Under the pieces are notes generated by a model that saw only the letters and a list, made by a program, of their open reading frames with translations, searched no databases and was not told where the DNA came from. This document shows, piece after piece, positions 24,701-39,700 of a stretch of DNA of 64,000 nt. The position numbers were made by a program, and so were the translations under genes. The stretch is from Plumapathes pennacea (lineage: Eukaryota; Cnidaria; Anthozoa; Antipatharia; Myriopathidae): assembly GCA_964036295.1 (NCBI GenBank), contig OZ038466.1:21504597-21568596 (forward strand), read 5' to 3'. Position 1 is the first letter of the stretch. Each line of letters starts with the position of its first letter.

Positions 24701-27700
24701 TCCGCCATCCCGTCCCGCACGGCGTTGATGAAGACGCGCGTTTCGAGGCGCACAGTAGAAGTTGTAGAACGATGAGGCGCGCATCATTTGATGAGGTATT
24801 CGGCGATCTTGCACTCCAAGGGGGATGTCACACTTATCTACATCAAACAAACGCACAAATAAGCAAAAATAGAAAAAGAAACTAGCTTTATATCCACAAA
24901 GGAAACAGCAATCTGTCTCAGTAGTTCAAGCCATTACCCCTTTTACTACCAAGCCCAAAATGCTGATTCTCCCAGCCTTTTAAGAAGAAAATGTATGAAC
25001 AATGTTGTGAGAAATTATACTTTCATCCGCTCTTATCCGAGCAAGTATCAAAAGCCAAGTTCTCCCTACTATATGATATATTTCTGGTGAGAAAGTGAAG
25101 CAGAAAATTGTGTCTGTCGCTATTGCTGTCTGTCTGTCCATCCTTCTGTTGCGCTCTTCTCATTTGCAAAGCGTTAGCAGACTGTAGTGGCTGAAAATAC
25201 GTTTCCAGCTATAGCAATGACAGCGATTCTTAATTTATTTCTTGATGAACTTACTCCAAGGACATCCATACAGCTCGAGCCTCATGGAGATGTGTGAGCG
25301 CCAGCCTCGAGGTTGAACTCGCACGTAGCGACCGTAGATTGGCTCATCAATCGAATGTGGTCGAAGACTAAGTCTGTCAGTGTTTCCTCGGAATGTCTGA
25401 AAGAATCAAACCAGTGTAACCAAATGTTAGAAATGCGATATTTATCTGTTGTTTATATCTCAGGAATAGCAATGAGATATTGCGCAAATTCGGCATGCGA
25501 TGAAAAGGAGAAAGTATAAAGAATATAGTTAGACTATACAAAACCCGTGGAAGAAATACAGATCACGGCCACAAAAGTCCGTTTGCAAATTGTACCCAAC
25601 CTGTTTCTAGTTGCTTTATTGGAACTCCCTACAAACTCAGGTGTTTTACGTCCAGTAGTATTTTTCAATAATTTATATACGCAAGGTCATTTGTGCACAC
25701 TACATACGCATCTACAGAAAACCCAGCCCAACCGCTACAAACTTTTCGGTTGGAAGGCTTGAAAATATTTTCTGAACATGTTTACCTTCGCCCTGTAAAT
25801 TTTTATTTTGAAGCCGCACAAAAAAGCCAAACATTTTCATGCAAGTGTGACTAACGGTGTATTTTGATTGGTTCATTTTCTGCATTGTGACAGACGTTCC
25901 TTTCTCCCACACCCGTTCTTTCACGGAACGCGTGCATTTCACAGGATTCCGGTTGATTTTTTTTCCGAAAGATGATTGGTTCTGTGAGTTCCCATGGGGC
26001 TGACGTCACGATAGTTTACGGTATTTGCAATACACGAGGTCGGATACCCGTCCATTTGCTCCCCGCTCTTGTTCGGGGCACTTCAAAGTTTCGCTGTATG
26101 ACTCAGCGCTTGGCGGTCTTGATGTCCTGGTGCGTTTCTTCACTGAATACGAAGACGTGCTCCTTGTCTTGCTCCGGGACACTTCAAATGTTGGCTGTGT
26201 GACTGAATGTTTGGCGGTTTTGATATCCTGGTGCGCTTCTTCAGTGAATGCCAAGACGGCTATAAACGGCACAGCTGGAACTTCCACGTGTACTGAGAAT
26301 GCTCTGGTCTACTTTTACTATCTCAGGTAAATCAGTCTTTATTACGTGCGTTTGTTATTCAGAAGGTTCTCGAATCTTAGTCATTTTTAGGCCAAACTTC
26401 GAACAGCAGAAGGCAGAAGACAAACCACTGAACAAATGAACACTCGGATTCGTTTTTTGTAGTCAGTTACTTCATACGGAGTTTATAGCGAAGAATTCGA
26501 CATGAAATTACGTCGGCGCTATTCTGATGCACCTTGTGTTAATATCTTTTAATGGTTGCTATTCCACAGTATAAGAGAACTCGCGGTGTGACTTGGTTCT
26601 TGGCGGTTGTGACATCCTGGTGCACTTCTGCATGGCATGAGGCGGCAAAAGTACAGCTGTTCAAGCGACAGGAATGGAAGGCCAAGAAACCTATCAGCGC
26701 GCAACACGTGCCATAAACGGCCGAACTGTACGCTTCCACGTGTACTAAGAATGTTCTTTTCTACTTTTAAAATCTCAGGTAAATCAGCTATATGACGTGC
26801 GTTTGCTATTTAGGAAATTCTTGAATATTAGTCATTTTTAGGTCAAAGTTCGAACAGCAGAAGGCAAACCATAATGAAACACTCGTATTCGTATCCGGTG
26901 TTTCCAGTGAAGAATTTGACAAGAACTGACGTCAGCGCTATTGTGATGCGGAACATTTTTATCCGTAAAAAGTACCTTGTGCTAATATCTTGTGATGGTT
27001 GCTATTCCATATGAGAGCTAGCTTTAGTCGGCGTACTGGTAAAATATCAGCAATGTGAATGTTGAACTCGCTATGTTGGACGCGTGGCTGACATTTAAAG
27101 TTCTTAATCTTTCGTCTGGACAGAGTCCCATTTAATTAGACGATGTACAGTTGTTAGTCTGTTTGACGTCAGAGGAAGTAAAAATAAACTGTGCGGGTGA
27201 GCGCGCGCGTGGAGCTTCCGGTTGGCGAAATAAAAGAAAAGTGCGCGTTGTCTTCGTTTTCAGAAACGTAAAGAACAAAACCCCCCATATTGAACCCCTA
27301 TATAAGACTTGCGTTAAGGGTCAACTAAAAGAGAGGGGGTTGTTAGAGAGAGAGAGAGGGGTGGGGGAGAGGGGGGTTGCGTAATAAAAGAAAAGTGCGT
27401 GTTGTGTTCATTCCACAAACATAAAGAACAACCCCCCTTCCCCCACATTGAACCCCAATGAAGTTTTCCTTGTGTCGAGTCTTACATGAAGGGTCATGAA
27501 GGTTTTACGCGGAGGGGAGCAAGGGGTTCCTTTGTATAAGACATACATGATAGGTGCAGTGAGACGTCCGTATAAGAGTCTTACAAGAAGAACCGAATTG
27601 GATGTTTCCCTATATAAGACTTGCGTTAAGAGTCAACTTAAAGAAAGGGGGTTCTTAGAGGGAGAGAGAGAAAGAGGAAGGGGGTTCATTTAAAGAGATG

Positions 27701-30700
27701 AGATGACAACAGCATGTAAAGTTCGAAATGCATCGCTAATTATCTAATGCGGCGTCACTTTTCTTTTTGTCTATTAATTTTGGTGCATAAAGTCGCCAAT
27801 ATGAGACGAGGGGCTTGGGTTTTTAGAGAGGAGGTGGGAGGGTCATTTCAAAAATTGACCATGTAGAGGAGGTAGGGGCTTACTAGAGCATTTACGGTAT
27901 CACACAAGAGTCCAATAAGTGTCTCTATATTGAGTCTTGAATGAAGGTTAAGTGGTGGGTGTCACTGCACTGGGTTTACATAACGTTGTACTGGAAGTGT
28001 CATAATATTGGCCTGTACTCGTAATAATTAACATCAATAAAATATTTAACTTACGGACCTTGTATGTGTGTGTTTAGTTTTCGCCTGGAGTATGTGTTTA
28101 TTTCGCCAAGTATTCAAATTACGCGTGAGATAATTTGTGGTTTTGTTACTTAATTTAAAGTGTTGTCATTGGCAACGGTCTATCGGTCTATCAGACTTTT
28201 TTTCTCTTACCTTCACAGTATCCCACCACTCGTTGACTCTCGTAAAATGGAACCCATCTGAACCGTACAACACCCAGTAAGCGGTGACCCACTGGTCGGC
28301 GTCCTGCCTTCCCTGGGTCGCTATTCCAGTGATCTTCATGGTCCGTCCAAGGTCCACCTGCAGCCATTGGTTGTGATTGTTGTGACGCGCGCACCACGCA
28401 CCCACGTAGCGTCCGTGTTTCGCGCGTTGAAGACGGCCGAGGAACGGAGCGTGGAAATTGTTGTAGGACGACGAAGCTGTCAAGGCCTTGTTCTTTATTC
28501 GCCCATTTTGTAGTCCAATGGCTTGGTTACATAGATTTTCTGAAAGAAACAATTTGCGATCATTTCCGGAAAAAAGCATGTCAACAGTCAGACACGAGAT
28601 CAGAGAAAGAAACACAAAACAAACAAGCAAAGCATAATTGTTTCTGGGACAAGAGAGCTGAATAGCAGCACTTGAATTACGAACCTTTGTGACGACATCC
28701 GTAAAGTTCCACTCTCATAGAGATAAAGCTTCGCCAAGTTCTCGGATGGATTCGGACGAACCGAGCTGTTATCGGAGGAGTGATTCGGAGAGCCGTCGTA
28801 TGATATCTATCGTAGTTCGCTCGGAAAATCTGAAAAATACATATTTGTTTAGTTGCTTAGAAGGAAAGCGTGATAAAACATGATACACAGAGAGAGTCAG
28901 AAATGAATGTATAAGGTTTACAATGTCACCCCCCCCCCCCCCCCCCCGCCTCCGCATTCCTTTTATAGTTAGTGCGCTTTCAACGTTTTTGTTTCTGTTT
29001 TTCGCGTCTGCAAATTTCCACGATTCAGCAAACGATGTTTATGTTGATCAAACTGCCTCAGCCGACAAAACGAACGAACGAACGAACGAACGAACGAACG
29101 AACGAATGAACGAACGAACAAACAAACAACTTCAGTAATGTATGCTTACCTTAACTCTTCCACTAGAAGTGAAGGCTGTGAATCTCCTTCCATAGCGACT
29201 GGAGGAGATTGTGTAGCTAGACACCCACTGATTAGCATCCTGTCGTCCTTGAGTCGCTATTCCCTTGATCGTAGATCGAGCACCCAAGTCGATCTGCAGC
29301 CACTGTTTGGTGTTACGATGGCGAGCGACCCAAGCTCCGGTTCTGCCGTGACTTGCGTAGGTGTTGAGTCTCGCTCGGTCAGGTCCGTGGTTGTAGTTGT
29401 AGGAGGAGGAAGCACGGAGGAAGCCGGACAAGACCCTGCCGTCCTCCATACCCAGTGGCATGGTGCAACGATCTGTCGATAATTTAGTTCAGGTTAGGTT
29501 AGGTGTAGCAATTTCTTTCTTTCTAGAATTGGTATTTATGTTCAGGAATACTTTGTTGCATTCTTTTTTTACCTTAAACCTCGGTTAGTATTAAACGCGT
29601 ACAAGTGTACTTACTTCCCCAAAACCCTATAGAAGTACGCCACATGCAAGAATTACTGGCTAAATATCGTTCTAGCAACAGTGAACGTTAATAAATATCA
29701 TGTAGTTGTTATCAAACGTAAACTATCTTGAACATGGGTGAAAATATACTCCTCTTGAACCGCATTACAGACGTCGTGGCGATATCTAAATACGTCTTTC
29801 TTTGAATTTTAAGTGTATTAATTTATACACAGAAGTGCTCAACATGACACGAAATACATGCACCCGAGACACTTTACTCAAAACTATATCAACACATCTT
29901 CAATTTACAGGAGGCAAACTTCCAACTTCTATAATAGAAAGCCGGTGCTTAAACAGAACAACGTACCAGTGAGACATCCAATAAACTCGGTCCTCATGGA
30001 GATGTGACTACGCCAGCCCCACGGGCGGATGCGAATGAAGCGTCCTCTGATGGCGGGAACTAAAGCGTAGGACACCACGGTGTTCCTATCCCTGTTTCCT
30101 CTGAAGTACTACAGAGAAAAAAAAAAAAAAAAAAAAGAAAAAAAGAAAGCAGTTATCAGATTTGTGACAAAACAAAATTTTCAGTCAAACAACAAAATCT
30201 TACCTAAGTTACATGATGTTTCTAGCATGGTGATCGGAAATTTAGACTTAATTGACTTGCGTGTGAGCAAGTAGTAATGCAACGTTAAGTTTTCAAGTTT
30301 TTAAATACGTTTAACCCACAGCTTCGAAACTTGACTGTGGGTTTGTTTGTTAGACACCAACGTTAGTTTAGCGACGGGTGACCACATATCGACCTACACT
30401 GTCCCACAAGGAACATCATTCAAAGGATGAAGTAAACTACGCTGCCCAAAACATAGTTTGTTTTGTCTCTTTCAAATTCTGAAATTCCTCTAACTGCGAG
30501 GTCCATGTGACTATTGTGTTTACTATTTACCTTAATGCTGTTTCTTTCCTTATAAGGAACATAATGAATTCCATCCAAACTGTGCATTACATAGTACTGC
30601 GTCACCCACTGGTCAGCGTCCTGTCGACCCTGGGTCGAGACCCTGATGATTTTCGCCGCTCGACCAAAATCGACCTGCAGCCACTGGTAACGGTTGTTGT

Positions 30701-33700
30701 ATTTTGCAGACCAGGCCCCCATGTAGCGGCCACTGCGCCTCCAGTTCAGACGCGAGAGGTATGGGCCGTGATAATTGTCCCACCTCGACGAGGAAGAGAT
30801 CATGCGATTCTTTATCTTTCCGTTTTGCATTCCCATTGGTAGGTTGCACTGGCGACCTAAAAATAGTTCACAGAAGTGTGCGTGTGATGCCAAAGTTTTT
30901 ATGCATACATAATAATATTGCGTATCTCTCTACAGTATCTATTAATACACAACCAATCTTGTAAAATCGTCATGTGACCTGGGCTAATGTGTATGCATCA
31001 TACAAGAGACAAAGCTTGACGTGGCGAATCTAATTTAGTAGCGTCGAATTTCAGAGAAATTTCTATTTTATGTCTATGTATGTATGTACGCATGTAGGTA
31101 GGTGGTAAATAGGTAAGTGAATAGGTAAAGTGGGTAGGTATTGTACATACCTAGTCGGCAGCCATACAACTCCGCTCTCATGGATATGTAGCCGTACCAC
31201 GTTTGTGGGTGAATTCGTACGTAGCGAGCTTGGAATGGCCGCAAGAAACGATGAGTGACGACAAAGTACCTTTCTTGATTACCGGAGAAGATCTGTATAC
31301 AACAAAATTGAAATTCATGCAAATGCACACAACCAGGGCACCAAAATGAAGCTAAAACAAAATGGAGGGACAAAAACGTACCTTTGCGCGTGATCCCTCT
31401 TTGTAAGGATAGAATCTGACCCCCTTTAAACTATAAGACACCTTGTAGCTGGTAACCCACTGGTTGGCGTCGTATCTGCCTTGGGTAGCGATTCTTCGCA
31501 GTAGTGCCTTGGTGCCCAAGTCAATTTGAAGCCACTGGTTTCTGTTCTTGTACTTTGCAATCCAGCCTCCTCTTAAGGAGCCGTGGTTACGCGCTTGGAG
31601 TCTGGCGCACCATGGACCATAGTAATGGTTGTACATCGAGGATGCAGTTAACATTGTTTTGTCGACTCTTCCGTCTTGGAGACCAAGGGGAGCGTCACAC
31701 TTGGCTAAAGGAGACAGCAAGAAGATGGGAGGAGTGTTAAGGCTGGTTCACACGCTAAATCAAGCGCAAGAGAATAGAGAAGTTTCCATCCTCTTGAGCT
31801 AGCGTTTGCGCTTGGTTCACAAACTTTACCGTGTGAACGGTCGCTTGCGCTTGCTTTACTCGCGTAAATAGAAAGGGATTGCCTACTACGGAACAAGAAT
31901 GACATGTGCGCAAAAAAATGTGGTCGGGAGGTCTGATGCTGATACTTAGAAAGCTTTCACAGGGAGAAAGCTAACCTGCGCAGCCGTAGAACTCTGTCCT
32001 CATGGATATATGACTTTTCCATCCTTTAGGATGAATTCGAATGTAGCGAGCGATGATGGGCGGGTTTAAGGCGTTGAATTTCAGTGTGTTCTGGTCTCTG
32101 TTTCCTTGGAAGTACTGTAAAGAAAAAAGAAGGAAAACTCTTAACATAAATTACGATACAGAAAACAAACAAAGCTTTCGGCAAGGACAACAGTTAAAGT
32201 CACCAACAGCAACAACAACAATAACAAGTTACTTCATGGCCGTGGTAAAAGTGTAGGGTAAATAATTGAATTTATTACCACATCACTGCTCTTGAATCTA
32301 TATATGGCCCAGTGTAATCCGTCGTAGCTGTAAGTAACCAAGAACCGAGTCACCCACTGCGAAGCGTCCTGTCGACCTTGGGTCGCAATTTTGGTGATTT
32401 TCATTGCTCGACCAAAGTCCGCCTTGAACCACTGGTTATGGTTGTTATGTCTGGCGCTCCAGGCTCCTTTGTACGCACCGTGTTTTGACCGTTGTAAACG
32501 CCCAAGCCAGGCAGCGTGGTGACGATTATACTCAGAGGAAGCGGATATTTTGGCGTTCTTGAGCGCGCCCGACTGCATTCCCAGAGCGCGGTTACAAAGA
32601 GCAGCTAGAAGAAAATGCAAACAAGCAGAAGAAATTCTGAAGTCAGCTATTTGCCTATTTGTTCTTGTTTGTTTGCTCAACTGTCAATTGCTTCTCTTAA
32701 AAACTCGAGAGAATAGTAGATTATGTTTTTATCTTGACTTTATCTAATCCCACTCTGGAGCGGTTGTTGTTTTTGAACAACCCAAGAAACGCGCTGAAGG
32801 AAATGAGGACATCTTTTAACTTGAAAAATCATATAACATGGCGTGGCAAAGCAACTTACCTGTACAGCCGAAAAACTCTATCCTTGCAGAGATCCAGCCA
32901 TACCAAGTTTTGGGGTGGAAGCGAGCATACTCAGTTGAAATAATCTTCGGGAAGCGGTGATAGACAATAAAATGACGATCATTGTTTCCTGAAAACACCT
33001 GCAAAAGAAATAATAACGACACGTATGTATCTGAGCTTGAAAACAAAATAGAAGAGAGGTCAATGAACACACACATATGGAGAAGCAATGATGGATAGAA
33101 TGATGTTTCTTTCTACCTTTATTCTCTTGTGCTCCTTGTAGGGGTTGAACGTTATGCCGTCCCTACTAAACGATAACGTGTAACTCTTGATCCACTGGTT
33201 GGTGTCCTGTCGCCCCTGAGTTGCCACACCCTTGACCCGGGTCAATTCTCCGAAGTTGACCTGCAGCCACTGCTTGTGATTGTTTGTTCGCGCGCTCCAG
33301 GACCAGCGATGGTTGATTCGTCCGTGCCACGGGGCGAGGTTGTGGTTATAGAAAGTAGAGGCGGTCATGTGACCGTTCTGAACTCGTTTGTCCTCAATGC
33401 CAAGTGGTACATCACATGGGCCTGCCAGAGTATTGTATTCGTTAAAATGGAAAAACTAAATGGTCTTGCGAGGATTTATGTGACCTTTAACAGGAGCGTG
33501 TCAGTGTCAAGGGTTTGAGCTTGATTTTAATTCTTCTGAATCTCTACAGAAACAAGGATCTGAGCTTGTAACACAATTGAAACTGATCGGACAAAGCATA
33601 CACTTCCCCTATGTTTTTGAGAGTGGTGTTAAAGTTCGCAGATGAGTTGTTCAGTCAAAAGCATTAGAAATACTTACTTAGAAGCAATGAATCAGTAAAA

Positions 33701-36700
33701 TATTTTGAAGACATCGAGAGTGATCACGTTCTTACCTTCCCGGCATCCATAGAACTCCGCTCTCATGGAGATGTGTGCGTACCAGCCCCACGGGTGAATG
33801 CGCACAAAACGAGCCTTGATTGGCGGGAAAAGGCGGTGTTGAACGACGCTGTTCTGGTCTCGGTTACCTCTGAAGTACTACAAAACGAGCACGAAAAGTA
33901 AGAATGTTTGCTGTATACCAAAAACAACATCAAGTAAATTTGTCCCATGGAAAACTGGCATTAAAGGGAACTAGATTTTGACTGCGTCGGCAACTAGAGC
34001 TTGACTGCGTTTGACCACTCCCACCACGTTAAAAAATTCCTTTATTTCATCTACCAATATCTCCATGACCCTCCATGACCACCAAACCGTTTCCTATGAG
34101 GTCTTTGCACAACCTTTATAAACCCTCTGCTAACCCATAATTCCTCAGTTGCTCCAACGAAGGGCTAGCGCTCTAAACAAATTATTCACGGCGTGTAGGT
34201 TTCACACATCGTCTCTTAGTCGATTCATTATAAATTTATCCCACACAATTTTATAACTAAAATTGGAAGAAAGAGCATAACTTCCCTTAAAAACATTCTA
34301 ATTCAAATGCTGAATTCAATTCCAAAACTGTTTCCAAGAATTAGCTCTCAGAACCGATACAAAGTGCAAGCCAACCTTTCTGTTGCTGTTTATCTTATAT
34401 TCCGCGAACTGGTTTCCGTCCTGGCTGTACGTTAAGTAGTACTGCGTCACCCACTGACGGGCGTCTTGTCGGCCCTGAGTGGCTAGAATCTTAACTCGGG
34501 TCGCCCGTCTAAAGTCCACCTGTAGCCACTGGTAACGATTGTTATGACGTGCAGACCAGGCTCCCGTGCGCGCCCGCATCCGGCGGAAGTGAAGGCGTGC
34601 ATTTCTGGGTCCGTGGTTGGGGTCCCAGCTGGATGACGCTGTAAGTTGATTATTTTTGAGGCGACCGTTTTGCAATCCCAAAGGCTTGTTACATCTTGGT
34701 CCTGAAATGCAAAGTTTTTTTTGGGTTAGTGTTTTAGGTAAAGTTTCACGTCTTTTAAACGACGTTTAAGGAATTTATTGTGACCCTGCATTTCTACCCA
34801 AATTCACAATAAGCCCTAATCACATGAGCTCTTAACATACAGTTAACCTTTTCACTCTCAAAGTGACAAACTTTAATTTTCTCCTTCCCGCTTTCACCTG
34901 AAACATATCATACAGTGTGGAGAAATTGGCCTTTGATGTTCAGATGAAAGCTGATTAACATATCAATTCTCACTAGATCATTCGTACGTTTTCCTGTAAA
35001 AAGGTTGAGAGAATCTGCATTTTGAGTTTGAGAGTGGAAGAGACAACTTAAATTATTTGATTGGTCACACTGCAGGAATTGCAATGTGACCAAAATATAT
35101 TTTAGCTATATTTTAAACATTAGCTGTTCACGTACCAACGATGCACCCGTAGAACTCCACCCTCATAGAAATCCAGCTTCGCCACGTGACAGGATGGACC
35201 CTGAAGTAACGCCCTGTAACTGGGCTGGCTAGTCGGTTGGTCACCACGATGTACCGGTCGTAATTTCCACGGAATATCTGAGAGAAGGAAAGTTGATTGC
35301 GAGTATTAGTATCGGGAGATGACTACGGTCAGAACATTGTAAACGAAGTTCATCTCAGCTTGTGATTAACTTTACTTTACTCAATATTTTTAGTCCACAC
35401 TGATGACGTTTATCTCAAGGGTTGAGATGAAGAAACCGTGCATGGACCGAAAAATGTGTTACAAAACACGTACAGCACAACCCTACAGCACACGTTATAA
35501 ACACGTGGGTGGCTATCTTGGTGTGTTTCCAGCTCGTGCATCCATTCTCCCGATTAGAGTAAGGTCAAATAGTAATTTAGTGCTGTGTTTAATAGTCCAC
35601 AATAAGGGATTTGCCGGCTAGAACTGTAAACTTATGTTTCTGGGAGACGCCTGCCCGATGGGAGTGGCGGGGGAGGGGTGGGGGGGGGGGGGGGGGGGGG
35701 GTTGGGGTTTGAACCAAGCTGCACCTTTGTCCTTTTGTTTTCTCTGTAAGGAATGAATTTCTGCCCGTCTTTGCTGTAAGTGACGTAGTAGCTGGTGACC
35801 CACTGATCCGAGTTCTGTCGTCCTTGGGTCGCAATTCTCGAGACTCGGGTCAAACCTCCGAAGTCTACCTGCAGCCACTGACGGTTGTTTTTTCTCTTGG
35901 CGCACCACGCTCCTCCGTTTCGTCCTGCACGACGCTGATGAAGACGGGCGTTATGCGCTCCACAGTAGTAGTTGTAGTACGATGAAGCGCGCATGACTTG
36001 GTTGGGAACGCGACGGTCTTCCAGACCAAGAGGCATGTCACATTTATCTGTTGCAGATTGAAATTACGAATTCTTAAGTAAAGGACAAGGTGTTGTGCTT
36101 ATTGTGTTTAACTTAGTCATACTACACCTGGGAACAAAATTCTATTTCTTTTAAATGGCTTTTAAAAACAAACCTCATGGCCTTATAAAATGCTGAAAAA
36201 AGTGGGGAAAATGCTAAAGATTTGAAACTTCTCCAGTTTACAATCATCAACTAACATAATTTGGGCAAAAATCCAAACTTCCATGACTTTTCCATAACCT
36301 AATACCATGTTCTAAAATTCAAAGCCTTTTCTAGGTCTGGAAAGCGATTCGCAGATGACTTGTCATGACTTACTCCAGGGACATCCGTACAACTCAATCC
36401 TCATGGAGATGTGTGAGCGCCAGCCTCGAGGTTGAACTCGCACGTAGCGACCGTATATTGGGTTGGCAAAAGCATTCCCGCGCAGACCGTTCCTATCGTA
36501 ATTTCCACGGAAGGTCTAAAAGAAAACAAGTACAGAAGATGACATTAATAATATCCCATCTGTAGGGCTTAGTTAGGATTTAGTAAAAATAATATATTTA
36601 TATGTTATTAAGGCGCTATCGGGCCCAAGAGGTTGCCATAAACTATCAATGGAGATAAGATATATTTTGTTATATTTGGCTAAAATGACCAAAAAAAAAA

Positions 36701-39700
36701 AAAAAAAAATCACAAAATTCTCTTTTCGCACAAACTATACGAGATATTTGATAAAATACAGAGGGAACACATGACACAACAATCCTCCTGGCACAATCAA
36801 AGAAAGCAAATCATATTTTCAAAACCAAAAATCAAAAAACTAAAAGTAACTGCTCTGAATTATCATGAACACTGTTCTAAGGCATGGGACATATAGAATT
36901 ACTATTACCAGGGCAAGGAAGTATGGTACTATAAAACTCAAACTGTATCCGCTACCATTGCCATACCTTAACAGAGTCCCACCAGTGCTTAATTTTCACA
37001 AAGCTGCTTCCATCGTGGCTGTACAGCACCCAATAAGCGGTGACCCACTGGTTCGCGTCCTGTCTTCCCTGGGTCGCTATTCCAGTGATCTTCATGGTCC
37101 GTCCAAGGTCCACCTGCAGCCATTGGTTGTGGTTGTTGTGACGCGCACTCCACGCGCCCATATAGCGTCCGTGTTTCGTGCGATGAAGGCGCCCGAGGAA
37201 CGGAGCGTGGACTTTGTTGTAGTAAGAAGACGCTGACATGGCATTGTTCTTTATTCGTCCTTGCTGGATTCCAACAGGTCGGTTACAGAAGTTTTCTACG
37301 CGACAAAAATACATGTGAACAGTGAACAGACAAGCGTGTAGTTCAATCACAGTGCGATAGGACTAGGCCATTATAGAGTTGCACGTCCAGTGCCAAGTAT
37401 TTCACGCTAAACTTATCTTATGCACATGTAGTTGTACGTTCTTATAAAGAGCAGACCTATTTTCAAATAGAAGACTTTACGCACATTTGAAAGGAGCTTA
37501 CTTACCTAGGATTCTGCAACCGTACAGCTCTACTCTCATTGCTACGTAACTATACCACGTCTTGGGGTGGACTCTGATGAAACGCGCTTTGATGGCGGGT
37601 GATATCCTGTGTGCCACTGCATTGAACCTATCATAGTTACCACGGAATACCTGAAAACACAGTGTACATACAAATATTGATACTTTTTTGCGAAACCAGA
37701 CACATCTAGATGAAATAAAAGAATTCATTGATTAAGAGGGCCCCCCTTTAAGCACTCCTGCTCGCATCTTAATTAAAACGGTACCTTATACGTTCCCCCA
37801 ACAGCATACGATTTAAAATGGCTTCCATAGCGACTGTGCGTCAGTGTGTAACTGGATACCCATTGATTGGCCTCCCGCCGTCCCTGGGTGGCGATACCTT
37901 TGACGACACTCATTCCACCCAAGTCGATCTGCAGCCACTGTCGAGTGTTACGAAGACGAGCGACCCAGGCTCCGGTTCTGCCGTGGCCTGCGTAGATGTT
38001 GAGTCTCGCTCGGTCAGGTCCGTGGTTGTAGTTGTAGGAGGAGGAAGCACGGAGGGAGCCGGACAAGATCCTGCCGTCCTCCATACCCAGCGGCATCGTG
38101 CAACGATCTGGCAAAGGAGTGAACCCAGTAATAATTTGGTTTTCCACCTGTACTGCCGTTGTTGTTGTTGTTGTTTGTTTTGTTTTTTCACTATTCCCAA
38201 AAGATTGTAACGAACCTTTTAAACAACCGTAGAGTTCATGGTCCGAAGAAACCAATTTGATAAACTCACTCAAAATGATCTGCTTCCTAACTGACCAAGA
38301 GTCCCCATACACAATATCCCCCTGCCCTTAACCATGATGCACTGCGTGCTAGGTATTCGTTATCTTTTTTAATCTCTGATATTCAAGTGTTGCAGGCCGA
38401 TGACCTTTTCCTCGTCTTCGTATTCTTACAGTTTATCACAGTAAATCTGCTACATGTATGCCTGTTTCGTGTGTTCCCGGATGAAAACAGAATCACCCCT
38501 CTCTTTCGTTTGAGCATCACGTCTCACAAGCCCATACGCACCAGTTAAGCAGCCGTAGAACTCGACTCTCATAGAGATGTGACTGCGCCAGCCCCACGGG
38601 CGGATGCGGACGAACTGCCCTCTGATGGCGGGGAGGAATGGATACGACACCACAGAGTGCCGGTCACGATTCCCGGTGAAGTACTTCAGAAAAAAAAGAG
38701 GTAATGCCTGTTTTAGTCTCTTCGGTTTTAGAAGAAAAGTTCTTCATTTACGTTTGGTAAAAGTTAACGGTGGGTGACGATGCGTTAACGTTAGTAACCC
38801 TAACCTTACGCTCTCTCCAGTACTAAAGTGATAATACTCTAAACGTGGGAATAGTAGACCTCTACCTATAACGTTTAAAACTTCGACTGTTCCCAAACAG
38901 TTCTAATAGGCCATTTTTGAGATCTCTGTTGCCTGTTTCAAAGAGGCCTAGTGCAAAACCTTCCCTATGAAAATGAATTCGACTTGCATGAAAATGAAGA
39001 AACTAGGCCTTGGTTTTAAATAGAGGTAAGAAGCATCTCGGAGATGGGCTATAAAGTTTAAAAAACTAGATGATACTGACTATTTCCTAGGAAAATGTTA
39101 AAGCAAGGATTTCACACGTTACCTTGATGTTGTTTCTCTCCTTATATTGAACATAATGGAGACCATCCAAACTGTGCGTGACAAAGTACTGCGTCACCCA
39201 CTGGTCAGCGTCCTGTCGACCCTGGGTCGAGATCCTAATGATCTTCGCAGCTCGGCCAAAATTCACCTGCAGCCACTGGTAACGATTGTTGTACTGTGAA
39301 GACCACGCGCCCATGTAGCGACCACGCCTCTTTCTGTGGAGGCGCGCGAGAAAGGGAGCGTGGTAGTTGTCCCACCTTGAAGATGAGGAAACCACGTGAT
39401 TCTTGATCGCCCCATTCTGCATTCCCATTGGTCGATTGCAAAGTTTACCTGCGAGTTTGAAAGAACGGGCATGGCTTTTGTACAGATTCTAATTCCAACA
39501 ACTATTTTGCTGTTACTGTTATAAAAATGTTAAATTGATATGAAACCTGAAAACTATAACATGTCTGTCCGAACAGAACCTCAAAATATTGAAATAACAT
39601 GAACACTGCAAATAGAATGATCTCAGTGAGAGCTTTCACTTGAGTGGTCACCCATTTCATTTGGAAGTTTACGAGTCTTATTTGGTTCCGGCTGTGAAAC

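Noticed and set aside
26006-26330. Open frames of 76-101 residues on both strands in the F4 intron
   Set aside because: They follow a ~99-bp tandem repeat whose length is a multiple of three, which keeps frames open by chance. No family was recognised, and no start, splice or poly-A context supports a gene.
25979-27190. TGACGTCA-like CRE motifs as a promoter for an internal gene
   Set aside because: The motifs lie in repeated intron sequence, with no first exon or core promoter pattern nearby.
29138-29482. Long plus-strand open frames opposite many N exons (for example here and at 30,507, 37,818 and 48,669)
   Set aside because: They are antisense shadows of conserved exons; they share sequence only because the sense exons are duplicated.
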